64,000 nt of DNA from G965197715 sp965247615 (GTDB taxonomy: Bacteria; Chloroflexota; Dehalococcoidia; Lucifugimonadales; UBA1127): assembly GCA_965247615.1 (NCBI GenBank), contig OZ252022.1:2108001-2172000 (forward strand), in the 5' to 3' direction. Position numbers and translations under genes: made by a program. Positions 27,082 to 34,860 of this stretch are shown here, one piece after another. Under the pieces are notes generated by a model that saw nothing but the letters and a program-made list of their open reading frames with translations, did no database searches and was not told the DNA's origin. The first letter of the stretch is position 1. Each line of letters starts with the position of its first letter.

Positions 27082-28326
27082 CTAGCCCTGGTAGCTCTGA
27101 AAGACGAGCGTCGAGTTGTGGCCGCCGAAGCCTAGTGAGTTGCTCATGGCGACGTTGATCGGCGCTCGCCGGGCCGTCCACGGACTGTAGTCCAGGTCGC
27201 AGTCAGGGTCCGGCGTCTCCAGGTTGATCGTCGGCGGGACCGCCCCGTGCTTGATCGCCAGCACGCAGATGGCAGCCTCCAGCGCTCCCGCCGCGCCCAA
27301 CAGGTGCCCGCTCATCGACTTCGTTGCGCTGATGGCTATCTTGTACGCCTCTTCCCCAAACACGCTCTTGATGGCCATCGTCTCGGCCCTGTCGTTCATT
27401 GGCGTGGACGTGCCGTGCGCGTTGATGTACTCCACGTCCTGCGGCGCCAACCCAGCCCTCGCCACGGCCCGCCGCATCGCGCGCGCGCCGCCCTCGCCAA
27501 ACGGCGATGGCTGCACAATGTGGCCCGCGTCGGACGTTGCCCCATACCCGCTGAGCTCCGCCAACGGTTCTGCCCCCCGCGCCAATGCGTGCTCGAGCCG
27601 CTCCAACACCAGGATCGCCGACCCCTCGCCAATTATAAAGCCGTCCCGGTCCGCGTCGAAGGGCCGGGACGCCCCCTTCGGATCGTCGTTCCGCCGCGAC
27701 AACGCCCCGCACGCGTTGAACCCGCTCACCGCAATCGGACACACCGGCGCCTCCGCCCCACCGCAGAGCGCCGCGTCCACCTCGCCGCGGCAGATCATCT
27801 CGTAGGCCTCGCCAATGGCGTCGGACCCGCTCGCGCACGCCGACACCGTGCTGAAGTTGGGCCCTTTCGCCCCCGTAGCGATTGACACCTGCGCCGCCGC
27901 CATGTCCACCAGCATCATCGGCAACAGGAAGGGGCTGATCCGGCGCGGACCCCTCTCGTGCAGCACGTCAAACTGCTGCGACAGTGTCACGATTCCCCCC
28001 ACGCCGCTCCCCACCAGCACCCCCACCCGCTCCGCCATGCCGTCCACTATCTCCAGCCCGGCGCACGAGAGCGCCTCGCGGCTGGCCGCGACGGCAAACT
28101 GCGAGAACCGGTCGGCGCGGCGCGCCTCCTTGGCATCCATGTACACCGTCGGATCAAACCCCTTCACCTCCGCGGCAATCTGCGTCTCGAACCCATCCGT
28201 GTCAAAGGCCGTGATCCGGTCGACCCCGGATTCACCGGCCAACAGCGCGTTCCACGTGGCGGGGACGTCGAGACCCAGCGGGGTAATGAGGCCGATGCCG
28301 GTAACGGCGACGCGTATTGGATTCAT
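27082..28326 (-). CDS. fabF: 3-oxoacyl-[acyl-carrier-protein] synthase II
   Basis: A 414-residue condensing enzyme of type II fatty acid synthesis. The catalytic triad is visible: Cys in TVSACASGSDAIGEAY (about residue 164), His in NAHGTSTPMND and His in SMSGHLLGAAGA. N-terminal RVAVTGIGLITPLG is typical. GGAGGAGAGAGGGC precedes the ATG at 28326. Transcribed with recJ behind it. No acyl carrier protein gene is nearby, so the fab genes are scattered or elsewhere. Confidence 0.94.
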   Translation of the reverse strand: MNPIRVAVTGIGLITPLGLDVPATWNALLAGESGVDRITAFDTDGFETQIAAEVKGFDPTVYMDAKEARRADRFSQFAVAASREALSCAGLEIVDGMAERVGVLVGSGVGGIVTLSQQFDVLHERGPRRISPFLLPMMLVDMAAAQVSIATGAKGPNFSTVSACASGSDAIGEAYEMICRGEVDAALCGGAEAPVCPIAVSGFNACGALSRRNDDPKGASRPFDADRDGFIIGEGSAILVLERLEHALARGAEPLAELSGYGATSDAGHIVQPSPFGEGGARAMRRAVARAGLAPQDVEYINAHGTSTPMNDRAETMAIKSVFGEEAYKIAISATKSMSGHLLGAAGALEAAICVLAIKHGAVPPTINLETPDPDCDLDYSPWTARRAPINVAMSNSLGFGGHNSTLVFQSYQG

Positions 28327-28496
28327 GCCCTCTCTCCTCCAACCTTGGAGTTGGAGCCAGGCTTCTGTGGTCCAACCCACGCCCTCTGCAAGTCCCGCGA
28401 AGACGTGGGTGGAGTCTCCGGCGCCCGCGGGCCCCGGGGTGAACACCATCTTGGGCGTCATGCGTCCCCGACAGGTCCGATGGCAGCGTTTGGCAG

Positions 28497-28502
28497 ATTA
28501 TA
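28497..28502 (-). promoter_or_regulatory. Probable -10 element upstream of fabF
   Basis: Perfect TATAAT on the minus strand, about 170 bases before the fabF start, inside the 255-base gap between fabF and the cyclase gene. No convincing -35 is visible. Confidence 0.4.
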
Positions 28503-28581
28503 CCAGAGCAGAAAGAGCCAGGGAATCTGCTCCACCACGCCCGGGCCGGCTCGGCCAAGAGGCGCAGCCCGTCCCCTCGCC

Positions 28582-29241
28582 TCAGACGGCGGCTCCGCCT
28601 GCGTCCGCCCCCATCAGCACCGCGCGGACCGGGGCGCCGTCGGACCCTGCGATCTTGATGGGAAAGCACGCCAGCGTGTACTCCCCCGGCTCAACCTCAC
28701 TCAGGTCGACCCCCTCCAGGATGACGACCCCCGCTCCAAGCAGCGCCTCGTGGACCGGAAACCCCACGGTGCTGGCCTCCAAGGGCTCGATCGAAAGATA
28801 GTCGATCCCCACCAGCACAATCCCCCGCTCCAAGAGCCAAGGCGCGGCGTCGGGCGCCAGCGCCGCGAAGCCCCCGTGGAAGTCCTTCGTGCGCCAGAGC
28901 CCGGAGTTTCGCGTCTTCAAGAGCAAGCGCGTCGTACCAGGGAACACCCCCGCATCCTCCAGTGTCCCCGCATCAATGGCGCCCGGCGCGTCCACCCACA
29001 GCACCTGCGCCGGCCCGAAGCAGGCCTCCAGCGGGACGCCCTCCACGGCAGGCGCACCCGCCACGAAGTGCGACGGAGCGTCGATGTGCGTCGCCGTATG
29101 CGCGCCCAGCGACAGCATCGTCAGGTCCAGGGGGTCCCCCTTGGCGATGCGCGCCACAGGCCGCACCCGCACGCGCGGATCGCCCGGGAAGATGGGCGTC
29201 GTCTCCGGACTGATGGAGACCGAAATGTCGTAGAGCTTCAT
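28582..29241 (-). CDS. Cyclase / kynurenine-formamidase-like metal-dependent hydrolase
   Basis: A 219-residue member of the cyclase family (PF04199 type). The metal-binding signature HTATHIDAPSHF (about residues 51-62) matches the family pattern HxGTHxDxPxHF except that the Gly is Ala. Family members hydrolyse formyl-kynurenine or other amides and esters. The start is at MKLYDISVSI; upstream the frame is open but low-complexity. It is 32 bases after the metallo-beta-lactamase gene on the same strand, so the two hydrolases are probably one operon. Substrate unknown. Confidence 0.85.
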   Translation of the reverse strand: MKLYDISVSISPETTPIFPGDPRVRVRPVARIAKGDPLDLTMLSLGAHTATHIDAPSHFVAGAPAVEGVPLEACFGPAQVLWVDAPGAIDAGTLEDAGVFPGTTRLLLKTRNSGLWRTKDFHGGFAALAPDAAPWLLERGIVLVGIDYLSIEPLEASTVGFPVHEALLGAGVVILEGVDLSEVEPGEYTLACFPIKIAGSDGAPVRAVLMGADAGGAAV

Positions 29242-29273
29242 CTGTCGCCCAGCGTCCACCCTTCGGCCGTTGC

Positions 29274-30110
29274 CTAGACCTCCACAGGCCTCAGCGAAAT
29301 CCGCCCGTCGCGCCGCTCCACATACCCCGCCCGGTGCTCGTAACCGTGCGAGAACAGGAGAAGCCACCCCTCCCGCTCCGCCACGTTCAGGAGCTCGCGC
29401 TTCTTCTCCAGTGTCTCCTCCGGATACTGGTCCAGGGCGCTGATATAGGGCAGTGCCAGGTGATACGGCGTGGGCACCAGGTCCCCGAGGAAAGCAACCT
29501 TTGCGCCACCACCATTGATCAGCACCACCTGATGCCCCCGGCTGTGCCCCCCCGTCATCTTCAGCGAGACGCCCGGGGCCAGCTCATGGTCGCCGTCAAT
29601 GAACCGCACCTTCTCCTTCTCCAGCAAGGGGAGAAAGTCCTCCTGCCTGTAGGACGCCCTCCCACGCTCATCGGGCTCCGTGCCGTGCTCCCATGCCGTC
29701 TTTTGGATAACGTATTCCGCCTTTGGAAACGTGGGGATAATCGCACCCTTCCGGTTCGCCTTGGTCCCGCCCCCCGCGTGATCGAAGTGAAGGTGGCTCA
29801 GGACCACGCTGTTGATCTCCTTGGGGGACACCCCAACGTCTCGAAGGTTCCTCGCCAGCTTGCTCGTGCCGAGACCAAAGTTCTCCCGTGCCCGGTCGTC
29901 GAGCTTGTTGCCCGCCCCCGTATCCACGAGGATGTTCCCCTCCGGCGACCTCACCAGAACGCAGTTCATCCCCAGTCGCACCCGGTTCTTCGTGTCAGCC
30001 TTCACCAGCCGCGACCACAGGATCTTGGGCACCGGACCAAATAGCGCCCCCCCGTCCAGCTTGAACACGCCGTCACTGAGGAGGTGTACCTCCAGCTTTC
30101 CAATCTTAAT
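29274..30110 (-). CDS. MBL-fold metal-dependent hydrolase, apparent ATT start
   Basis: A 278-residue metallo-beta-lactamase-fold hydrolase. Zinc motif SHLHFDHAGG (about residues 108-117), followed by the later His in GGHSRGHQVVLI, Asp in AFLGDLVPTP and His in LFSHGYEH. This resembles lactonase-like MBL proteins. Start choice: AAAGGAGGG lies on the minus strand at about 30126-30118, and the codon at the right distance (30110-30108) is ATT, giving KIGKLEVHLLSDGVF, where homologues I know of begin. The only in-frame ATG (30173) lies upstream of this ribosome site, has none of its own and would add a 21-residue low-complexity leader. The gene leads an operon with the cyclase. Confidence 0.75.
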   Translation of the reverse strand: MKIGKLEVHLLSDGVFKLDGGALFGPVPKILWSRLVKADTKNRVRLGMNCVLVRSPEGNILVDTGAGNKLDDRARENFGLGTSKLARNLRDVGVSPKEINSVVLSHLHFDHAGGGTKANRKGAIIPTFPKAEYVIQKTAWEHGTEPDERGRASYRQEDFLPLLEKEKVRFIDGDHELAPGVSLKMTGGHSRGHQVVLINGGGAKVAFLGDLVPTPYHLALPYISALDQYPEETLEKKRELLNVAEREGWLLLFSHGYEHRAGYVERRDGRISLRPVEV

Positions 30111-30773
30111 GGGCCACCCTCCTTTCCCGTACGGGACAGACCCGCGGGACCTGACCGCAGGAGGCTGCTGCATCGGCAGTCCCTCCCGCCCCCGGCTTCA
30201 CTTCACCCGCCGGATCCGCTCAACTCTCCTGACGTCCCCGCCCGGACGCCTCCAACGGAGCAACCTCAGCCCTGCCACTTCCCCCTAGCGCGGGGCACAG
30301 AACGACCACGGATCGTGCCACTCAAATTCAGCAGCCGGGCTCTCGCCCGCGTCGCCTGTGCGAATAAACGCTGTCGAGGCTAATGGCCGAATACTTCTCC
30401 GGCCCCGCAACCAAGACCTTACGAATTGCAGACCCTCCTTGTCAAGAGAACGTCAGTGCTGAGTCGTATCTACGGCGCAATATTCAATGGAATCGCTCCC
30501 AGTGGCATGTTGCGATAGCAAATTCCAACCAATAGCTATACATTCGACGACATCTGAGCCCATTCAAGGAGTCTTCCGTCGCTCACCCCTTCCCCCGCTC
30601 ATGGTGCAGATCTCGAACCAGTTGAGCCGGGGAGGAACGCCGCCGACACCCTGAACCCGTCGAAGGACGCCATTCCCCCTCCCCCACGGCAGATAGACGG
30701 TCTACACTGGACACCAACGGCACTTCCCCCTCCTCTACGCGAGACAACCTGGACAAGGGAGAAACACCCTCCC
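30111..30773. repeat. Intergenic region with one copy of repeat family A
   Basis: A 660-base gap between divergent genes. It contains a repeat-A copy (GCTCATGGTGCAGATCTCG and following, 30597-30626) and, from about 30410 to 30580, a stretch visibly richer in A and T than the rest of the window. I see no coding frame with a ribosome site. Confidence 0.5.
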
Positions 30774-33017
30774 ATGACGACATACCGCGTCATCGGCCAG
30801 CCGCTGGCCCGCGCAGACGGCTTCGAAAAGGTCACTGGCCAGGCCCGCTACACCGCCGACACCTCCCTCCCCCGCATGCTCTGGGCTAGGGCCCTGCGCA
30901 GCCCCCACCCCCACGCGCGCATCCTCCGCATCGACGCCTCCAGGGCCGCAGCCGTCCCCGGTGTCCACGCCGTCCTCACCGGCGCCGACATCCCGCCAGT
31001 CCTCTACGGCCGCCGCATCCGCGACATACCCGCCCTCGCCCGCGGCCGCGTCCGCTTCATCGGCGAGCGCGTGGCCGCCGTCGCCGCGGACGACCCTGAC
31101 CTCGCCCAGGCCGCCCTAGACCTCATCGACGTCGACTACCAGGCGCTCCCTGCCGTATTCGAGCCTGACGACGCCCTGGCCGAAGACGCCCCCCTGCTTC
31201 ACCCCAACGTGAACGGCTACGCCGGCCTGCCCAGACCCCTGGACAAGCCCTCCAACGCCTTCGTTCGCGACACCTGGGGCCGCGGCCGCGTCGCCGCCGG
31301 CTTCGCCGAGGCCGACCTGGTCGTGGAAAACAGCTTCACCACCCAGCGCGTCCACCAGGCCTATCTCGAACCCCATGCCTGCCTCGTCTGGATCGACGAC
31401 ACCGGTCGCGTCCAGCTGTGGGCCCCCAACAAGGCCCCCCACAGGCTCAAGCACGACTTCGCCGCCGCCCTGGGGCTGCCCGAAGAGCAGGTCCGCGTCA
31501 ACCACTCCACCATCGGCGCGGACTTCGGCGGCAAGGGTTCGCCCATGGACATGCCCCTCTGCTACTTCCTCGCCCAGCGGACTGGACGGCCCATCAAGAT
31601 GGTCATGGACTACGCCGAGGAGTTCATGGCCGCCAACCCACGCCACCCAAGTACAGCGTGGATGAAGACCGGCGTGAAGCGTGACGGCACAATGGTGGCC
31701 CACCAGGCCAAGCTCGTCTTCAATAGCGGCGCCTACGGCGGCTTCAAGCCCGTGCCCGGGGCCAACCTGCCTGGCGCCGAGCACGCAGCGGGGCCCTACC
31801 GCATCCCCCACGCCTCCATAGAGGCCATACACGTCTACACCAACAGCGTCCCCGGTGGGTTCTTTCGCGGACCGGGCGCCGTTCAGGCCATCTTCGCCCT
31901 GGAGTCCCACGTGGACATCGTCGCTCGGCGCCTGGGGATGGACCCACTGGACTTCCGCATCAAGAACCTCCTGCGCGACGGGGAGGAGTCCCCAACCGGG
32001 CGCCGCGTCTTCGGCATGCAGGGCCTGGAGACCCTGAAGGCCGCCGCCAATGCCGCCGACTACCACTCCCCCAAAGCCGCCAACGTCGGCCGCGGCATCG
32101 CCGTCGCCTTCAAGAGCCAGGGCGAAGGCGAGTCCTCCGCCGCCGTCACCCTCGCCCCCGACGGCTCCGTGGTCTTGAACACCTCCGTCTTCGAGCAGGG
32201 CACCGGCAGCTACACCGCCTTCCGCCAGATCGTCGCCGAGGAGCTGCACCTCGATCCGGAGCGCGTCCAGGTCCACCCATGGAGCACCGACGAGGCCCCC
32301 TTCGACACCGGCATCGGCGCCTCCCGCGTGACCAGGGTTGCCGTGCCCGCAACCTTTCGCGCCGCCTGCGATGCGCGGGAGCAGCTGCTCCGCCTGGCGG
32401 CCGAGCTCATGGGCTGGCCGGAGGAGCAGCTCACGCTCCACGGCGATGCCGTCACCCGCAGCGGCACAGGAGAGCGCAGGCCCTGGCGGGACCTCCTGGC
32501 CAGCGTCGGCCGGCCCATCACCGGCCAGGCCACCCATAAGGAGACGGGCGAAGCCCCCGTGAGCGACTTCCTGGCGCAGATCGTCGAGGCCGCCCTGGAC
32601 CCCGAGACCGGTGAGGTCAAGCTGCTCAGAGTCACCAGCGCCCACGACGTCGCACGCATCCTCAACCCCGTGGGACACCAGGGACAGATCAACGGCGGCG
32701 TGGTCCAAGCCATCGGCTACGCCCTAACCGAGGAGCTGCGTGTGGCTGAGGGCAGGGTGGAGACCGCCCACTTTGGCGACTACAAGCTTCCCACCATGCG
32801 CGACCTCCCAGAGCTGCGCACCGCCCTCGTGCACACGGACAACGGCCTGGGGCCCTACCGATCCAAGGGCATCGGCGAGTACGCTATCGAGGGCGTAGCC
32901 GCCGCCGTGGCCAATGCCGTCGCCGACGCCGGACCGCGCATCCACAGCCTCCCCATCACCTCGGAGAAGGTATACCGCGCCCTGCGCCAATCAAACCCAC
33001 ACAGGAGGAAGCCATGA
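30774..33017 (+). CDS. Xanthine dehydrogenase / aldehyde oxidase family molybdopterin-binding subunit
   Basis: A 747-residue large (molybdenum) subunit. Residues about 15-120 form the a/b hammerhead domain (ARADGFEKVTGQARYTAD), followed by the molybdopterin-binding region with HQAYLEPHACLVW, GGKGSPMDMPL and FFRGPGAVQAIFALES, and the C-terminal GPYRSKGIGEYAIEG, whose Glu is the likely active-site base. The family hydroxylates purines, aldehydes or aromatic compounds. It overlaps the VOC gene by ATGA. The usual small [2Fe-2S] and FAD subunits are not beside it. GGGAG lies about 12 bases before the ATG. Confidence 0.88.
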   Translation: MTTYRVIGQPLARADGFEKVTGQARYTADTSLPRMLWARALRSPHPHARILRIDASRAAAVPGVHAVLTGADIPPVLYGRRIRDIPALARGRVRFIGERVAAVAADDPDLAQAALDLIDVDYQALPAVFEPDDALAEDAPLLHPNVNGYAGLPRPLDKPSNAFVRDTWGRGRVAAGFAEADLVVENSFTTQRVHQAYLEPHACLVWIDDTGRVQLWAPNKAPHRLKHDFAAALGLPEEQVRVNHSTIGADFGGKGSPMDMPLCYFLAQRTGRPIKMVMDYAEEFMAANPRHPSTAWMKTGVKRDGTMVAHQAKLVFNSGAYGGFKPVPGANLPGAEHAAGPYRIPHASIEAIHVYTNSVPGGFFRGPGAVQAIFALESHVDIVARRLGMDPLDFRIKNLLRDGEESPTGRRVFGMQGLETLKAAANAADYHSPKAANVGRGIAVAFKSQGEGESSAAVTLAPDGSVVLNTSVFEQGTGSYTAFRQIVAEELHLDPERVQVHPWSTDEAPFDTGIGASRVTRVAVPATFRAACDAREQLLRLAAELMGWPEEQLTLHGDAVTRSGTGERRPWRDLLASVGRPITGQATHKETGEAPVSDFLAQIVEAALDPETGEVKLLRVTSAHDVARILNPVGHQGQINGGVVQAIGYALTEELRVAEGRVETAHFGDYKLPTMRDLPELRTALVHTDNGLGPYRSKGIGEYAIEGVAAAVANAVADAGPRIHSLPITSEKVYRALRQSNPHRRKP

Positions 33018-33352
33018 TCCGCGGCATGCACGGCCTGTTCTTCAACCCTGAGGCCGAGGCGGTACGCGAGTTCTTTCGAGACACGCTCGGCTTCGATTAC
33101 GTCGACGCCGGCGACGGCTGGCTCATCTTCAACGTACCCAAGGCCGAGTTCGGCGTCCACCCCGGCGACGACCCCCACCAACAGTTCTCCTTCTGGTGCG
33201 ATGACATCGAGGACACCATCAAGACACTCGAAGCAAGGGGCGTCGTCTTCACATCGCCCGTCCAGGACCTCGGCTTCGGTCTCGTCACCAACTTCGAGAT
33301 CCCCGGCGGCGCACAAGTCCAACTCTACGAGCCCAGGCACGCCCAACCCTAG
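33014..33352 (+). CDS. Single-domain VOC (glyoxalase-like) protein
   Basis: A 112-residue vicinal-oxygen-chelate protein. It opens with HGLFFNPEAEAVREFFRDTL, the typical first strand-helix, and ends with NFEIPGGAQVQLYEPRH carrying the Glu metal ligand. Its ATG overlaps the stop of the molybdoprotein gene, with AGGAGGAAGCC upstream, so the two are co-translated. It probably works as a dimer. Function unknown; a partner role in the same catabolic step is inference from coupling. Confidence 0.85.
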   Translation: MIRGMHGLFFNPEAEAVREFFRDTLGFDYVDAGDGWLIFNVPKAEFGVHPGDDPHQQFSFWCDDIEDTIKTLEARGVVFTSPVQDLGFGLVTNFEIPGGAQVQLYEPRHAQP

Positions 33353-33385
33353 AAACGCCCCGCACCCCGCCCTGGGTCGCGCGAC

Positions 33386-33445
33386 GACTCCACAAGCCGC
33401 CGCGCTAGCGGCCGCGCTCATGGTGAGGACCTCGAACCAAATGGG
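33386..33445 (+). repeat. Intergenic repeat families B and A, adjacent copies
   Basis: CACAAGCCGCCGCGCTAGCG (family B, in the orientation found at 33522-33552) is followed directly by GCTCATGGTGAGGACCTCG and on (family A, 33416-33445). Other copies are listed elsewhere in this window. Confidence 0.55.
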
Positions 33446-33449
33446 CTGG

Positions 33450-33467
33450 CCGGGGCGGCCGCCCCGG
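33450..33467. repeat. 18-bp perfect palindrome
   Basis: CCGGGGCGGCCGCCCCGG reads the same on both strands. It is the first of two GC palindromes in the gap between convergent genes. Confidence 0.6.
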
Positions 33468-33498
33468 TCCCACGCCCGCCGCCGGACCCACAACAAAC

Positions 33499-33532
33499 GT
33501 GGGGGGCGGCCCGCGCGCGGGCCGCCCCCCAC
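33499..33532. terminator. 34-bp perfect palindrome, possible bidirectional terminator
   Basis: The arm GTGGGGGGCGGCCCGCG (33499-33515) is followed without a gap by its exact reverse complement (33516-33532). It lies between the convergent VOC gene and amidohydrolase, where a shared terminator is expected, but there is no T-tract on either side, so the terminator role is a guess. Confidence 0.45.
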
Positions 33533-33555
33533 AAAGCCGTCGCACTAGCGACCGA

Positions 33556-34668
33556 CTAGAACCCGTACAGCTCCCGTGGGTTGTCGCCCAGAATCTTGTC
33601 GATGATGCTTGGCGCAATCCCTCCCCGCTCGCGCAGCTTCTGCAGCGCCTGGATCTCGCTCGACTGGTCCGTATGACCGTAGTCCGTCCCAATCATCAGG
33701 TTGTCCTCGCCCGCGTAGCCCAGCACGTACTCGATATCGTCACTCGTCTCGCACGTCACCCACACCCGGCTCTCCTTCAGCAGGTTCTCCGCCGCCTCGT
33801 GACCGTGCCGGGCCGGGAAGCGCCGCCGCAGGTCCGACACCATGTACGGCACCCACTGCGATGCCGCCTCGACGAACGCGATCCGCAGCTTGGGAAACTC
33901 CTGCGGTATCCCCGCCAGTATCCACTGGTGGCACGCCGCCACCGACATCAGCCGCAGCGACGAGAACGGAGACCCGCCCTTGCCGTGGTTCATCAGGCTC
34001 TCGATCTCCGGGTCCCCGTTGCCAATGTGGACCGTCACCGGGATGTCCAGCTGGCTCATCTCCTCGTACAGCGGGAAGAAGTAGGGATCATGCAGCATCC
34101 CCGCCTCCTCGATGCCGCGCATGAACACGCCCCGGGCCCCGTGATCGTTCGCCCACCGCAGCTCTTCCAGCGCCTCGTCCATCTCCACAAAGGGGAGCAC
34201 CGCCGCCCAGCGGAGGCGCCCCTCAGACTGGCTCCAGATATCCGCAAGCCACCGGTTGTACCCCCTGCACAAAGCCACCTGCACCTCCGGCCGGTCGGCC
34301 AGCTTCCGCAGGAAGATCGTCGGATACAGGAACTGCAGGTCGATCCCCAGTTCGTCCATGTGGCGCAGCCGGGCCCCCACGTCCTCCATGTGCTTGGAGG
34401 CGTCAGGCGTCTGCATATCCCGGCCCGACGCCTTGGAGAGCATGGCCATGTCCTCGGCCACCCGGTTCGGGTCCCACTCCGACCGCTTCCCTATCGGCTG
34501 CCGCGCCCCGCCGCGCAGCTTCCCGTCTATCAGCCAGTGCGGCTTCCCCTTCCCCGTCGCGTCCGGCACCTCCACGATTATCGGCCGCAGGTGCTGGTCC
34601 GACTCTGGTATGAAGTCCCACGTCCGCTCGGTCTCGACTACATGCGCATCGGAATCGACGACTGTCAT
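33556..34668 (-). CDS. Amidohydrolase_2 family metal-dependent hydrolase
   Basis: A 370-residue TIM-barrel hydrolase. The N-terminal VVDSDAHVVE is the D-x-D-x-H metal-site type; later elements are VTVHIGNGD (metal His), AFVEAASQWVPYM and LMIGTDYGHTDQSS with the catalytic Asp. GAGAGG lies four bases before the ATG. Compared with the amidohydrolase at 1404-2612 the layout is the same but the sequence differs throughout, so it is a family relative rather than a recent duplicate. Just upstream lies an insertion sequence, which may have changed its promoter region. Confidence 0.86.
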   Translation of the reverse strand: MTVVDSDAHVVETERTWDFIPESDQHLRPIIVEVPDATGKGKPHWLIDGKLRGGARQPIGKRSEWDPNRVAEDMAMLSKASGRDMQTPDASKHMEDVGARLRHMDELGIDLQFLYPTIFLRKLADRPEVQVALCRGYNRWLADIWSQSEGRLRWAAVLPFVEMDEALEELRWANDHGARGVFMRGIEEAGMLHDPYFFPLYEEMSQLDIPVTVHIGNGDPEIESLMNHGKGGSPFSSLRLMSVAACHQWILAGIPQEFPKLRIAFVEAASQWVPYMVSDLRRRFPARHGHEAAENLLKESRVWVTCETSDDIEYVLGYAGEDNLMIGTDYGHTDQSSEIQALQKLRERGGIAPSIIDKILGDNPRELYGF

Positions 34669-34841
34669 GGCCTCTCACCTCTCTTCAGCGTCCATGCATC
34701 CGGCGTTCACGCCCGGATACGGTCAAAATCCTTGGCTGCACGCTAGCATCAGTCCACACGCCATGTCAAGCAACCCCAACCGCCCGCACCCCCCGGCGCC
34801 CAGCGGCATTCCGGCTTCCCGTTGGCCGATCAGTCTCGGAA

Positions 34842-34860
34842 GGTGCCCCGTGCATGGGCT
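34842..34860 (+). repeat. Left copy of 19-bp target-site duplication
   Basis: GGTGCCCCGTGCATGGGCT here is repeated exactly at 36285-36303. The flanking bases differ, so the duplication is exactly 19 bp. Confidence 0.85.
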
